A DNA stretch of 15,723 bases, taken from positions 1 to 15,723 of the forward strand of contig JAEXTA010000128.1 in assembly GCA_023453665.1 (NCBI GenBank), in the 5' to 3' direction. Positions 1 to 6,721 of this stretch are shown piece by piece (within the stretch, counting starts at the first letter, position 1; each line of letters opens with the position of its first letter). The notes under the pieces were generated by a model. It was given only the letters and a program-made list of their open reading frames with translations. It was not told the DNA's origin and ran no database searches. A program made the position numbers and the translations under genes. Origin of the DNA: Bacteroidota bacterium (lineage in GTDB: Bacteria > Bacteroidota > Ignavibacteria > Ignavibacteriales > Ignavibacteriaceae).

Positions 1-188
1 ATGCAGAGTTGCTCATAATGCCGGGACAAACACGAACGCTTAAATGGGTTCCGTCAAAAGCTGGTATTCATCCATTTTACTGCACAGACTTTTGTTCAGC
101 ATTACATCAGGAAATGTCAGGTTATATTCGGGTTTCACCCCAGGGTTCAAATGTGCAACTGTCTTATAGTTTAGGAGATAGTAAGTAA
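1..188 (+). CDS. nosZ: nitrous oxide reductase NosZ, C-terminal fragment (5' end outside window)
   Basis: NosZ reduces N2O to N2 in the periplasm using a CuZ cluster and a CuA electron-entry site. Only about the last 60 codons are present; the reading frame enters at base 3 and ends with TAA at 186-188. The translation contains HPFYCTDFCSALHQEMSGY, which carries the CuA ligand set of the cupredoxin domain: two Cys (CxxxC), then His and Met in the LHxEM segment. Clade I enzymes usually have Trp between the two Cys; Asp here fits the clade II (Sec-exported) type, a judgement from remembered family sequences. The ATG at 18 is internal, not a start. The stop overlaps the next start (TAATG), and the nosL/nosD/nosF/nosY genes downstream agree with the call. 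Nothing can be said about the N-terminus or CuZ ligands. Confidence 0.93.
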   Translation, partial: AELLIMPGQTRTLKWVPSKAGIHPFYCTDFCSALHQEMSGYIRVSPQGSNVQLSYSLGDSK

Positions 189-763
189 TGAATTTAAAGA
201 TTTTTATCATCGCCCTGTTTGTTATTGTTTCATTCAATACAATATTAAATGCACATTGTGATTCTGTTGAAGGTCCTGTAATAAAAGCCGCCCAAAAATC
301 TTTGGAAACAGGAAATATTAATTATGTGCTGATTTGGGTGCCCGAAAAAGATGAGCCGGAAGTAAACCGGCTCTTCAATAGGGTTCTGCAGAATCGCAGT
401 CTAAACAGTGATGTAAATATTTTACTGACAAATTATTTCTTTGAAACGGTAGTACGGCTTCATCGGATGGGTGAAGGTGTTGGATATACAGGAATAAAAG
501 ATGCAACATTTAAACCAGAACCCGGAATATCTGAAGCTGATGATGCGGTTGAACACGGCTCGTTAAAAAAAATATCTTCCTTACTGCCGGAAGAAAAGAA
601 TGAGGAACTGGAAAAATATTTTTCTGACGTAATGCAGAAACAAAACTACAATACAGATGATCTGCAAGCTGGAAGGGATTATATAAAATCCTATGTTCAT
701 TTTATTCATTATGTAGAAGAACAATTCGCAGACTCAAAAAATAAATCAACACATTGCCACTAA
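188..763 (+). CDS. secreted DUF6448-family protein in the nos operon
   Basis: A 191-residue protein with a signal peptide (hydrophobic residues 4-20, likely cleavage after Ala22), so the mature chain would begin His-Cys-Asp. The segment HCDSVEGPVIKAAQKSLETG, the central ETVVRLHRMGEG motif and HFIHYVEE near the end match what I remember of the DUF6448 family, whose biochemical role is unknown to me. The chain is otherwise helical and Glu/Lys rich and ends in a small His/Cys cluster (THCH). Its start codon overlaps the nosZ stop by one base, so it is probably co-translated with nosZ. An export signal plus His/Cys at both ends next to a copper enzyme makes a metal-handling or NosZ-accessory role possible, but that is inference. 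The family assignment is fairly secure; the function is not. Confidence 0.8.
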   Translation: MNLKIFIIALFVIVSFNTILNAHCDSVEGPVIKAAQKSLETGNINYVLIWVPEKDEPEVNRLFNRVLQNRSLNSDVNILLTNYFFETVVRLHRMGEGVGYTGIKDATFKPEPGISEADDAVEHGSLKKISSLLPEEKNEELEKYFSDVMQKQNYNTDDLQAGRDYIKSYVHFIHYVEEQFADSKNKSTHCH

Positions 764-776
764 TAAAAAGAATGAT

Positions 777-1109
777 ATGGAAACGATGACAGAAAAAATC
801 GAATCAATAAGAAGTAAAAAACTTGCAGACGAAATAATGTATAATGAAAATTCCATCGTCAGCAAGCAGATAGTAAAAAAGCCAAACGGAAATGTTACCC
901 TGTTTGCATTTGCAAAGAATGAATCACTCACCGAGCATACTTCTCCATTTGAAGCTCTTGTATTTATGGTTGACGGTAAAATGGAAATTAAAATTGGTGG
1001 GGAACCTTTTATAGTTAATGCTAACGAAATAATTCTGCTTCCTCCTAATATCCCTCATGGATTAGTGGCACTGGAAAATTCCAAAATGCTTTTAACGATG
1101 ATTAAGTAA
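777..1109 (+). CDS. small single-domain cupin protein
   Basis: A 110-residue protein with no signal peptide, so probably cytoplasmic. Residues 50-75 fit cupin motif 1 (His54 and Glu59, then the Gly-rich turn VDGKMEIKIGG). Residues 84-98 fit motif 2 (ILLPPNIPHGLVA, with His94). The usual second His of motif 1 is absent (HTSP instead of HxH), so a bound metal would have a reduced ligand set. It lies 13 bp after the DUF6448 gene and 41 bp before the membrane protein gene, on the same strand, so it is probably an operon member. There is no strong Shine-Dalgarno sequence; Met4 is an alternative start. RmlC-like cupins of this size have many roles, and the substrate cannot be told from sequence. 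Confidence 0.8.
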   Translation: METMTEKIESIRSKKLADEIMYNENSIVSKQIVKKPNGNVTLFAFAKNESLTEHTSPFEALVFMVDGKMEIKIGGEPFIVNANEIILLPPNIPHGLVALENSKMLLTMIK

Positions 1110-1150
1110 TTTGAAAAAGTGGAACTTATAATAAAATCTGAGTATGAGTG

Positions 1151-1735
1151 ATGAATACGAAATCGAAAATACTGACAGCACTTGCTTCACTGATGTTATT
1201 ACTAACATTCTTCTTTCCGATATGGCAGATTGATCTGAATGCGCCTCAATATCCTGAAGGTTTAGGCTTAAGAATCTGGTTAAATGAAATCGGCGGATTA
1301 AAACCAAATGACCTGCAGTCAATCAATGGTCTTAATCACTACATCGGTATGCAGGTAATAGAGCCCGAATCAATTCCTGAATTAAAAATCATGCCGTTTG
1401 TAATTGTATTCATGATCCTGTTTGGATTGTTTAATGCTTACGCCGGTAAACCCTTACTGCTAAAGATCTGGATCGTACTTTTCATTGTTGTAGCTGTTGC
1501 AGGCTTGATAGACTTTTATATCTGGGGTTATAATTACGGTCATAACTTAAATCCTGATGCTCCGATCAAAGTTCCGGGGATGAGTTATCAACCTCCATTA
1601 ATCGGTTCCAAACAACTACTGAATATTAATGCTGTTTCTCTGCCTGCAATCGGTACGTATGTGATATTAATTTCTATGACAATAACTGCCTTTGCAGCTT
1701 TTTCAAAATCATTCAGATTTAAGGAGAAGGTTTAA
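1151..1735 (+). CDS. four-helix membrane protein of the nos cluster, unnamed
   Basis: A 194-residue integral membrane protein with helices near residues 8-25, 79-96, 103-125 and 164-184. Positive charges lie at the N-terminus, in the loop between helices 2 and 3 and at the C-terminus, placing the two long loops (26-78 and 126-163) outside. Those loops hold striking motifs, NGLNHYIGM and YNYGHNLNPDAPIKVPGMSY, with His63, Met67, His131 and Met144 as possible metal ligands. I recall close relatives next to nosL/nosD in Bacteroidota clusters, always without a function. Wolinella NosB is also a membrane protein of clade II clusters, but I cannot show that this is its orthologue. The ATG at 1151 is chosen; GTG at 1148 is equally possible in frame. 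It sits directly before nosL. Confidence 0.8.
   Translation: MNTKSKILTALASLMLLLTFFFPIWQIDLNAPQYPEGLGLRIWLNEIGGLKPNDLQSINGLNHYIGMQVIEPESIPELKIMPFVIVFMILFGLFNAYAGKPLLLKIWIVLFIVVAVAGLIDFYIWGYNYGHNLNPDAPIKVPGMSYQPPLIGSKQLLNINAVSLPAIGTYVILISMTITAFAAFSKSFRFKEKV
1721..1730 (+). promoter_or_regulatory. Shine-Dalgarno that fixes the nosL start at GTG 1737
   Basis: AAGGAGAAGG lies at the very end of the upstream membrane protein gene, six bases before GTG 1737. It is the strongest ribosome site nearby. It favours the GTG start over the in-frame ATG at 1692, which would overlap the upstream gene by 44 bases and put a charged stretch before the signal peptide. Confidence 0.75.
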
Positions 1736-1736
1736 A

Positions 1737-2189
1737 GTGAAGACAAATATTAAACTGATAATATTTCTGACGTTTTCAGTAATCTTATTCGGATGCGGCC
1801 AGGATCCACAACCCATTGAATACGGTGTTGATAACTGTAGTTATTGTATGATGCAGATAACGGACAATAAGTATGCGACCGAACTGATAACTAAAAAAGG
1901 TAAATGTTTTAAGTTCGATGCAGTTGAATGTCTTGTTCAGCATCTGCTTGAAAATGATTCTGAAGAAAATAAAGAAGCTGCGTTATGGATAAACGACTTT
2001 TCAGAACCAGCGCAGTTTATAAGTGCGAGAGATGCATTTTATCTTCAGAATGAAAAATTCCATAGTCCTATGGGATTTAATGTCCTGGCTTGCGGCGACC
2101 ATAGCAAGTTAATAAAGATTAAAGATGAACACGGTGGCGTTGAGTATAACTGGAGTTCGCTTGTTGAATTGGTTAAGAAGATGCAGTAA
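1737..2189 (+). CDS. nosL: NosL, lipoprotein copper chaperone for NosZ
   Basis: NosL is an outward-facing lipoprotein that binds Cu(I) and supplies it for NosZ assembly. From the GTG start the protein has 150 residues: a short lipoprotein signal (residues 1-19) with lipobox LFGC and lipidated Cys20, then the family motif DNCSYCMMQITDNKYA (Cys34, Cys37, Met38, Met39), then KCFKFDAVECL and the conserved FHSPMGFNVLAC segment. Length and motif order are normal for the family. The start is GTG 1737, supported by a strong ribosome site, and it begins two bases after the upstream stop. The stop overlaps the nosD ATG by one base. The position directly before nosDFY is typical. Confidence 0.93.
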   Translation: MKTNIKLIIFLTFSVILFGCGQDPQPIEYGVDNCSYCMMQITDNKYATELITKKGKCFKFDAVECLVQHLLENDSEENKEAALWINDFSEPAQFISARDAFYLQNEKFHSPMGFNVLACGDHSKLIKIKDEHGGVEYNWSSLVELVKKMQ

Positions 2190-3430
2190 TGAAATTTCAA
2201 AACGCATTATCGTTTTTAATTCCAGTCCTATTATTCGTAATCAATCTTAATGCAGCAGAAATTGTTGTTGATAAAAACGGAAGAATAAAATCAATAAAAG
2301 AAGCGATAAAAATTTCTAAAGATGGTGATGCCATAATTGTGAAAAGGGGAAACTATTGTGAGGGCAACATCATCATCGATAGAAAAATAAAAATAACTGG
2401 TGTTGACTTTCCTGTTATCGATGGCGGAAGCAAAGAAGAAATCCTGACAATTAAAAGTGACAGTGTGGAAATCAAAGGATTACTTTTACGGAATGCTGGT
2501 GTCAGTTATTTAAAAGAAAATTCAGCAATTAAACTTGAAAATGTCAGCGGCTGTAAAATTACGGGCAATAAACTCTACAATAATTTTTTTGGAATTTATC
2601 TTTCTAAGTCATCGCAGGCTGTAATATCTGACAACTACATTGAAGCTTATGGTAAAGGAGAAACATCTTCCGGAAACGGGATACATCTCTGGTACAGTAA
2701 AGATGTAACCATTAATAATAACCGGATAAAAGGACATCGTGACGGAATCTATCTCGAGTTTACGAGTAATGCTTTCATTCATTCAAATATTAGTACCAAT
2801 AATCTCCGGTACGGATTACATTTTATGTTTTCTGATGAATGTAAATATGAAAGCAACAGTTTTTCTTTTAACGGAGCGGGTGTTGCTGTCATGTATTCCA
2901 AAAGAGTTGAAATGACTAAAAATACTTTTAATGATAACTGGGGGCAGGCATCATTCGGAATACTCTTAAAAGATATTAGTGAAAGCAGAATCACAAACAA
3001 CCTTCTGAAAAAAAATACTACAGGGATATATATCGAAGGCTGTTTAAGAACTTCTATTGAAAACAACATTTTTGAAAGCAATGGCTGGGCAATCAAACTT
3101 ATGGCAAATTCGTCTGATAATATTTTTTCGGGGAATGATTTTATTTCCAACTCGTTTGATATAGCTACAAACAGCAGGCAAAACTTTAATTCATTCAAAG
3201 GGAATTACTGGAGTAACTACACGGGTTATGATCTGGACAAAAATAGTATAGGTGATGTTCCGTACAGACCTGTAAAACTTTACTCCATTATTACTGAAAA
3301 ACAAAAACCGTCACTTATACTTATGCACTCTTTGTTCATTCATATAATTGATGTTGCCGAGAGCGTTATTCCGTCACTTACACCTGAAACTCTTGTTGAT
3401 TCATCACCTTCTATGAGGAGGATAAATTGA
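2189..3430 (+). CDS. nosD: NosD, periplasmic beta-helix protein for NosZ copper-site maturation
   Basis: NosD works with the NosFY ABC transporter in assembling the copper centres of NosZ. The 413-residue product begins with a Sec signal (residues 1-23, ending LNAAE). Residues about 24-340 are a right-handed parallel beta-helix with recurring N-x-I/F and GI-type CASH repeats (for example NNFFGIYLSKSS, DGIYLEFTSN, LRYGLHFMFSD, TTGIYIEGC). The C-terminal block NYWSNYTGYDLDKNSIGDVP followed by YRPVKLYS is the familiar NosD end signature. Length is typical. The ATG overlaps the nosL stop by one base, and the end overlaps the nosF start by four bases. A 139-residue reverse-strand reading frame inside it is a shadow. 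Confidence 0.95.
   Translation: MKFQNALSFLIPVLLFVINLNAAEIVVDKNGRIKSIKEAIKISKDGDAIIVKRGNYCEGNIIIDRKIKITGVDFPVIDGGSKEEILTIKSDSVEIKGLLLRNAGVSYLKENSAIKLENVSGCKITGNKLYNNFFGIYLSKSSQAVISDNYIEAYGKGETSSGNGIHLWYSKDVTINNNRIKGHRDGIYLEFTSNAFIHSNISTNNLRYGLHFMFSDECKYESNSFSFNGAGVAVMYSKRVEMTKNTFNDNWGQASFGILLKDISESRITNNLLKKNTTGIYIEGCLRTSIENNIFESNGWAIKLMANSSDNIFSGNDFISNSFDIATNSRQNFNSFKGNYWSNYTGYDLDKNSIGDVPYRPVKLYSIITEKQKPSLILMHSLFIHIIDVAESVIPSLTPETLVDSSPSMRRIN
3416..3421 (+). promoter_or_regulatory. Shine-Dalgarno for the TTG start of nosF
   Basis: A perfect AGGAGG sits inside the last codons of nosD, five bases before TTG 3427. It decides the unusual TTG start and supports translational coupling of nosD to nosF through the TTGA overlap. 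Confidence 0.8.
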
Positions 3431-4143
3431 TTGAAGTAAAAAACATAGAAAAAAAATTCGGTAAGCTCGAAGTTCTTCGCGGAGTTTCATTTAAAGTTAA
3501 TACAGGTAAGATTACTGCGATTGTCGGACCCAACGGTTCAGGTAAAACGACAATTATTAAAACAATTCTGGGACTAGTAAGACCCGATTCCGGTGAAATT
3601 ATTTTTTCTGAAAAAAATATAGTTGGTCAGCATTTATACAGAAAAGAAATAGGGTACATGCCGCAGACAGCAAGTTTTCCGGATAATCTTTCTGTACGTG
3701 AATTAATTAAAATGATAAGTAATCTAAGGAATGAAAGTGAGTTAAAATCCTCACCACACATTGATGTATTCAATCTTGCCCCTGAATTAAATAAATCATT
3801 GCGTAATCTTTCCGGTGGAAATAAACAAAAAGTCAGCGCGCTGATCGCACTGATGTTCAATCCATCAGTACTAATTTTAGATGAACCGACAGCGGGACTT
3901 GATCCTGTTGCAAGCAGTAATCTTAAAGAGTTATTGCAGATCGAAAAGGAAAAAGGAAAAACAATAATTCTTACCTCTCACATAATGGCAGAAGTGCAGG
4001 AACTGGCGGATGATATAATGTTTTTACTCGATGGAAGAATTCAGTTTAACGGAAGCCTTCGTTCACTATTGACAAATAAGGGAGAAACAAAACTTGAGAA
4101 AGCTATTGCAGCGATGATGAAGGATGTGAGTGTATGGAATTAG
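3427..4143 (+). CDS. nosF: NosF, ABC transporter ATPase for NosZ maturation
   Basis: The cytoplasmic ATPase of the NosFY transporter. All ABC motifs are in order in the 238-residue product: Walker A GPNGSGKT (34-41), Q-loop Gln80, signature LSGGN (128-132), Walker B VLILDE (148-153), D-loop AGLDP and H-loop His185. The protein begins MIEVKNIEKKFG, as expected for the family, using a TTG codon whose AGGAGG lies five bases upstream; no in-frame ATG comes soon enough to replace it without losing the first strand. It overlaps nosD by four bases and nosY by ten. The assignment to NosF rather than a generic ABC-2 ATPase rests on position between nosD and nosY. Confidence 0.95.
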   Translation: MIEVKNIEKKFGKLEVLRGVSFKVNTGKITAIVGPNGSGKTTIIKTILGLVRPDSGEIIFSEKNIVGQHLYRKEIGYMPQTASFPDNLSVRELIKMISNLRNESELKSSPHIDVFNLAPELNKSLRNLSGGNKQKVSALIALMFNPSVLILDEPTAGLDPVASSNLKELLQIEKEKGKTIILTSHIMAEVQELADDIMFLLDGRIQFNGSLRSLLTNKGETKLEKAIAAMMKDVSVWN

Positions 4144-4919
4144 TAGGCAAAATTTTCAGGTATGAATTAAACAATTCGATTCGAAGCAAATGGACTATAC
4201 TCTATTCGGTATTTTTCTTTCTGCTGAATTATATCCTTTTAAGTTTTGATTCAGGCGGCGGAAGAAGCGCAATAAGCTTGATGAATATTGTTTTGATTGT
4301 TGTGCCTCTTGTCAGCCTGATTTTCGGTGCAATCTATGTTTACAATTCAAGAGAGTACATCGAAATGATACTATGTCAGCCTATTGACAGAAGATCGCTA
4401 TTTATGGGACTGTATCTGGGCAATACAATTCCATTATCTTCAGGATTTATGTTCGGTATGATGCTTCCATTGCTATTGACTTCAACTTTCGAAAACCCGT
4501 TTCCGTTTTTAATTCTTACTTTCTGCGGTGTTGCTCTCACGTTCGTTTTTACTTCTGTTGCTTTCGGTGTATCAATAAAAATAAACGATAGGGTAAAAGG
4601 ATTTGGTATTTCAATACTTACCTGGCTTTTACTTGCTGTTATATATGATGGGATATTATTATTTATCATCTATTATTTCAGCGACTATCCCATAGAAAAT
4701 GTTGTGCTGGGCGTGAGCATATTAAACCCGATTGATCTGGCAAGAATAATCTTCATTTTGAATTATGATGTCTCCGCCCTGATGGGTTATACCGGTGCAT
4801 TGTTCCAAAAATTTCTTGGTGAACAAACCGGGTTTTTCATTTCAATCATCTCGCTGTTATTGTGGTGCTTCATTCCAACTTTTTTCGCTTACAGAAAATT
4901 CCTAAAAAAAGATTTCTGA
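4134..4919 (+). CDS. nosY: NosY, ABC-2 type permease of the nos cluster
   Basis: A 261-residue membrane protein with six predicted helices, near residues 20-37, 47-68, 92-116, 123-147, 157-181 and 232-253. An amphipathic N-terminal segment (KIFRYELNNSIRSKW) is typical of ABC-2 permeases. The segment ILNPIDLARI before the last helices is characteristic of NosY. It forms the membrane channel partner of NosF in copper-site maturation. The start lies ten bases inside the nosF end. No hairpin terminator follows, so nos transcripts may run on into the regulator gene 77 bp downstream. Confidence 0.93.
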   Translation: MELVGKIFRYELNNSIRSKWTILYSVFFFLLNYILLSFDSGGGRSAISLMNIVLIVVPLVSLIFGAIYVYNSREYIEMILCQPIDRRSLFMGLYLGNTIPLSSGFMFGMMLPLLLTSTFENPFPFLILTFCGVALTFVFTSVAFGVSIKINDRVKGFGISILTWLLLAVIYDGILLFIIYYFSDYPIENVVLGVSILNPIDLARIIFILNYDVSALMGYTGALFQKFLGEQTGFFISIISLLLWCFIPTFFAYRKFLKKDF

Positions 4920-4937
4920 AAATATTTAAGTATTCTA

Positions 4938-4966
4938 TTGACAAAGAGGGAATATCTGTCTATCTT
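4938..4966 (+). promoter_or_regulatory. predicted promoter of the Rrf2 regulator gene
   Basis: A perfect TTGACA at 4938-4943 is followed, after 17 bases, by TATCTT at 4961-4966 (TATCTTT also fits the Bacteroidota-like TAnnTTT form). The operator-like palindrome begins two bases after the -10, where RNA polymerase would start transcription. Prediction only. Confidence 0.6.
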
Positions 4967-4967
4967 T

Positions 4968-4989
4968 AATCAGACAATATTATCTGATT
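4968..4989 (+). promoter_or_regulatory. 22-bp palindromic operator, probable Rrf2 autoregulatory site (site 1)
   Basis: The half-sites AATCAGA and TCTGATT are perfect reverse complements separated by eight bases; 10 of 11 symmetric base pairs match over the 22 bp. It lies just downstream of the predicted -10 and seven bases before the ATG of the Rrf2 gene, an arrangement that fits repression. Length and symmetry suit an Rrf2 dimer; the sequence is not the E. coli NsrR or IscR consensus. Confidence 0.7.
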
Positions 4990-4996
4990 AAATAAA

Positions 4997-5425
4997 ATGA
5001 CAGTAATTTTTTCAAAAAAATGCGAATACGGACTTCAGGCGGTACTTTACCTCGCGACAAAGGAACCGAGTGAAGTAGTATCATCAGATGAGATAGCTCA
5101 AAAATTATCCATCCCAAAAGAATTTGTATCAAAGATTTTGCAAAGTCTTACAGAGAGTGGAATTGTTGATTCAAAAAAGGGGAAGTCCGGCGGATTTTTT
5201 CTTGCAAAAAAAACATCACGCATCCACCTGATTGATATTGTCACAGCAATAGACGGACTTGAGATGTTTAACAAATGTGTACTTGGCTTTCCGAATTGTT
5301 CGCCTGACAAACCTTGTCCGCTGCATGATAAATGGGGAGAACTTAGAACAAAAGCTTATGATATGCTGACCAACGAAACGATTGACCAGTTCAAAGAAAA
5401 AACTTTAAGAAAAATTAATTTGTAA
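4997..5425 (+). CDS. Rrf2-family transcriptional regulator with three-cysteine Fe-S site (NsrR-like role)
   Basis: A 142-residue winged-helix regulator. Residues 1-70 contain the Rrf2 DNA-binding fold (KCEYGLQAVLYLA; LSIPKEFVSKILQSLTESG; KGKSGGFFLAK). Cys94, Cys101 and Cys107, followed by His110 (CPLH), form the C-terminal cluster-binding segment found in IscR/NsrR-type members. In that family the cluster responds to NO or Fe-S status. The neighbours (RIC Fe-S repair protein, hemerythrins, nrfHA, nos) favour NO sensing, but that is context, not proof. It has its own promoter and a palindrome at the transcription start, so autoregulation is likely. A closely matching palindrome follows the gene, in front of the DUF438 gene. 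I avoid the name nsrR because the cysteine spacing (C-x6-C-x5-C) cannot by itself separate subfamilies. Confidence 0.9.
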   Translation: MTVIFSKKCEYGLQAVLYLATKEPSEVVSSDEIAQKLSIPKEFVSKILQSLTESGIVDSKKGKSGGFFLAKKTSRIHLIDIVTAIDGLEMFNKCVLGFPNCSPDKPCPLHDKWGELRTKAYDMLTNETIDQFKEKTLRKINL

Positions 5426-5440
5426 AATTTTTTATTCATA

Positions 5441-5462
5441 AATCAGACAATAATATCCGATA
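5441..5462 (+). promoter_or_regulatory. second Rrf2-type operator copy (site 2), upstream of the DUF438 gene
   Basis: The 22 bases match site 1 (4968-4989) at 19 positions, differing at positions 13, 18 and 22 of the site; the symmetry is weaker (7 of 11 pairs). It sits in the 51-bp gap before the DUF438 gene, ending 14 bases before the ATG. I could not find a convincing -35/-10 pair in front of it. A shared motif at two consecutive promoter-proximal gaps suggests one regulator for both. Confidence 0.65.
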
Positions 5463-5476
5463 AACGAGGTAACAAA

Positions 5477-6706
5477 ATGAGTGAGTTTATAAACAACAAT
5501 GAAATGAAACTGAATCTTTTAAAAGAAAAAATCAGGCAGATAGGAAATGAATCTGATTCTCAATCTGTGAATGAAGAATTGAAATCACTCCTTAACGAAG
5601 TCAGTTATGAAGATGTAATTAAAGTCGAGCAGGAACTTTTTGAAGAAGGAATTAACAGGGATAAAATGCTTGAATTGTGTGATCTGCACACTGCCGCACT
5701 AAAAGGCTTACTGAATCCCGAAGCAAAAGAAAAGGAAACTCCAGGTCATCCTGTTTATACTTTCAAAAAAGAAAACCAGGCTATAAAAAGAGAAATTGAA
5801 ATTCTTCAATCACATATCAATAATGTAAATGAAATGTCTGCAGAGATGAATGCTGATAAAATTTTTTTCACAATCAGAAGTTCGTTCAATAACCTGATGG
5901 ATATTGAAAAACATTATTTGAGAAAAGAAAATCTTTTATTTCCGTTCCTGGAAAAATATGGTATAACCGGACCTTCAACCGTTATGTGGGGCAAACATGA
6001 TCAGACAAGAGAAATGCTGAAAAATTGTATTGGTGTAATGAACTCACTGGAAAAACCTACCGCTGAAGATTTACAAAGTATAATTGAATTAGTTATTAAA
6101 CCGGCCGTTAAGTCCATCGATGAAATGATCTACAAAGAAGAAAAAATTCTTTTCCCGATGTCGCTGGATACATTAAAACAGGAAGACTGGTTCCAGGTTT
6201 ATAATCAAAGTGATGAAATTGGTTATTGTTTGTATTCTCCAGCACACAAATGGCATCCGGAAAATATAAATGATTCAACGTTGAGTGAGATTATCGATAA
6301 CACAAAAATAAAATTACCAACCGGAATGTTTAACCTTGGTGAACTCACAGCATTATTCAATACAATGCCTGTGGATTTAACTTTTGTTGATAAAGATGAT
6401 AACGTCAGGTTTTTTTCACACGGTGAGGACAGAATTTTCCAGCGTAACAAAGCAATACTTGGCAGAAAAGTTCAGTATTGTCATCCGCCCGCAAGTGTTC
6501 ATATTGTAGAAAAAATATTGAACGATTTTAAAAATGGAGTTCAGGATAAAGCATCATTCTGGATAAACTTTAAAGAGAGATTTATTTACATCAGCTACTA
6601 TGCTGTTCGTGATGAAGCAAATAATTACCTGGGAACTCTTGAAGTAACACAGGACCTTACCGGGCTGCGAAAACTCGAAGGTGAAAGAAGAATACTTGAA
6701 TATTAA
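5477..6706 (+). CDS. DUF438-hemerythrin-PAS protein
   Basis: A soluble 409-residue three-domain protein. Residues about 15-85 are a DUF438 domain (LLNEVSYEDVIKVEQELFEE ... LCDLHTAALKG). Residues about 88-230 are a hemerythrin-like four-helix bundle with likely di-iron ligands His91, His146, Glu151, His174 and Glu221/222 (motifs KHYLRKENLLFPFLE and YKEEKILFP). Residues about 288-400 are a PAS domain with the family's conserved GRKVQYCHPPASVHIVEKI stretch, in which His336 and His342 stand out. No DNA-binding or kinase domain is attached, so how a signal is passed on is unclear. Di-iron bundles of this sort bind O2 or NO, or serve Fe-S repair. It begins the run of genes after the Rrf2-type operator and ends 15 bases before the DUF1858 gene. 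Confidence 0.9.
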   Translation: MSEFINNNEMKLNLLKEKIRQIGNESDSQSVNEELKSLLNEVSYEDVIKVEQELFEEGINRDKMLELCDLHTAALKGLLNPEAKEKETPGHPVYTFKKENQAIKREIEILQSHINNVNEMSAEMNADKIFFTIRSSFNNLMDIEKHYLRKENLLFPFLEKYGITGPSTVMWGKHDQTREMLKNCIGVMNSLEKPTAEDLQSIIELVIKPAVKSIDEMIYKEEKILFPMSLDTLKQEDWFQVYNQSDEIGYCLYSPAHKWHPENINDSTLSEIIDNTKIKLPTGMFNLGELTALFNTMPVDLTFVDKDDNVRFFSHGEDRIFQRNKAILGRKVQYCHPPASVHIVEKILNDFKNGVQDKASFWINFKERFIYISYYAVRDEANNYLGTLEVTQDLTGLRKLEGERRILEY

Positions 6707-6721
6707 TTAAAGGATGAAACT

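Noticed and set aside
18..188. ATG at 18 as the start of a short independent gene
   Set aside because: The frame is open to the window edge and the sequence is the NosZ CuA end; the ATG is an internal Met.
1692..1736. Longer nosL starting at ATG 1692
   Set aside because: It would overlap the upstream gene by 44 bases, place arginines before the lipoprotein signal and ignore the strong ribosome site in front of GTG 1737.
2779..3198. 139-residue reverse-strand reading frame inside nosD
   Set aside because: It lies opposite a clear beta-helix coding sequence, has no ribosome site or recognisable domain, and its composition fits an antisense shadow.
4968..4989. Reading the palindrome as an FNR/NnrR-type site (TTGAT-N4-ATCAA)
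   Set aside because: The half-sites are AATCAGA/TCTGATT with eight-base spacing, not the FNR form, and an Rrf2 gene follows directly.
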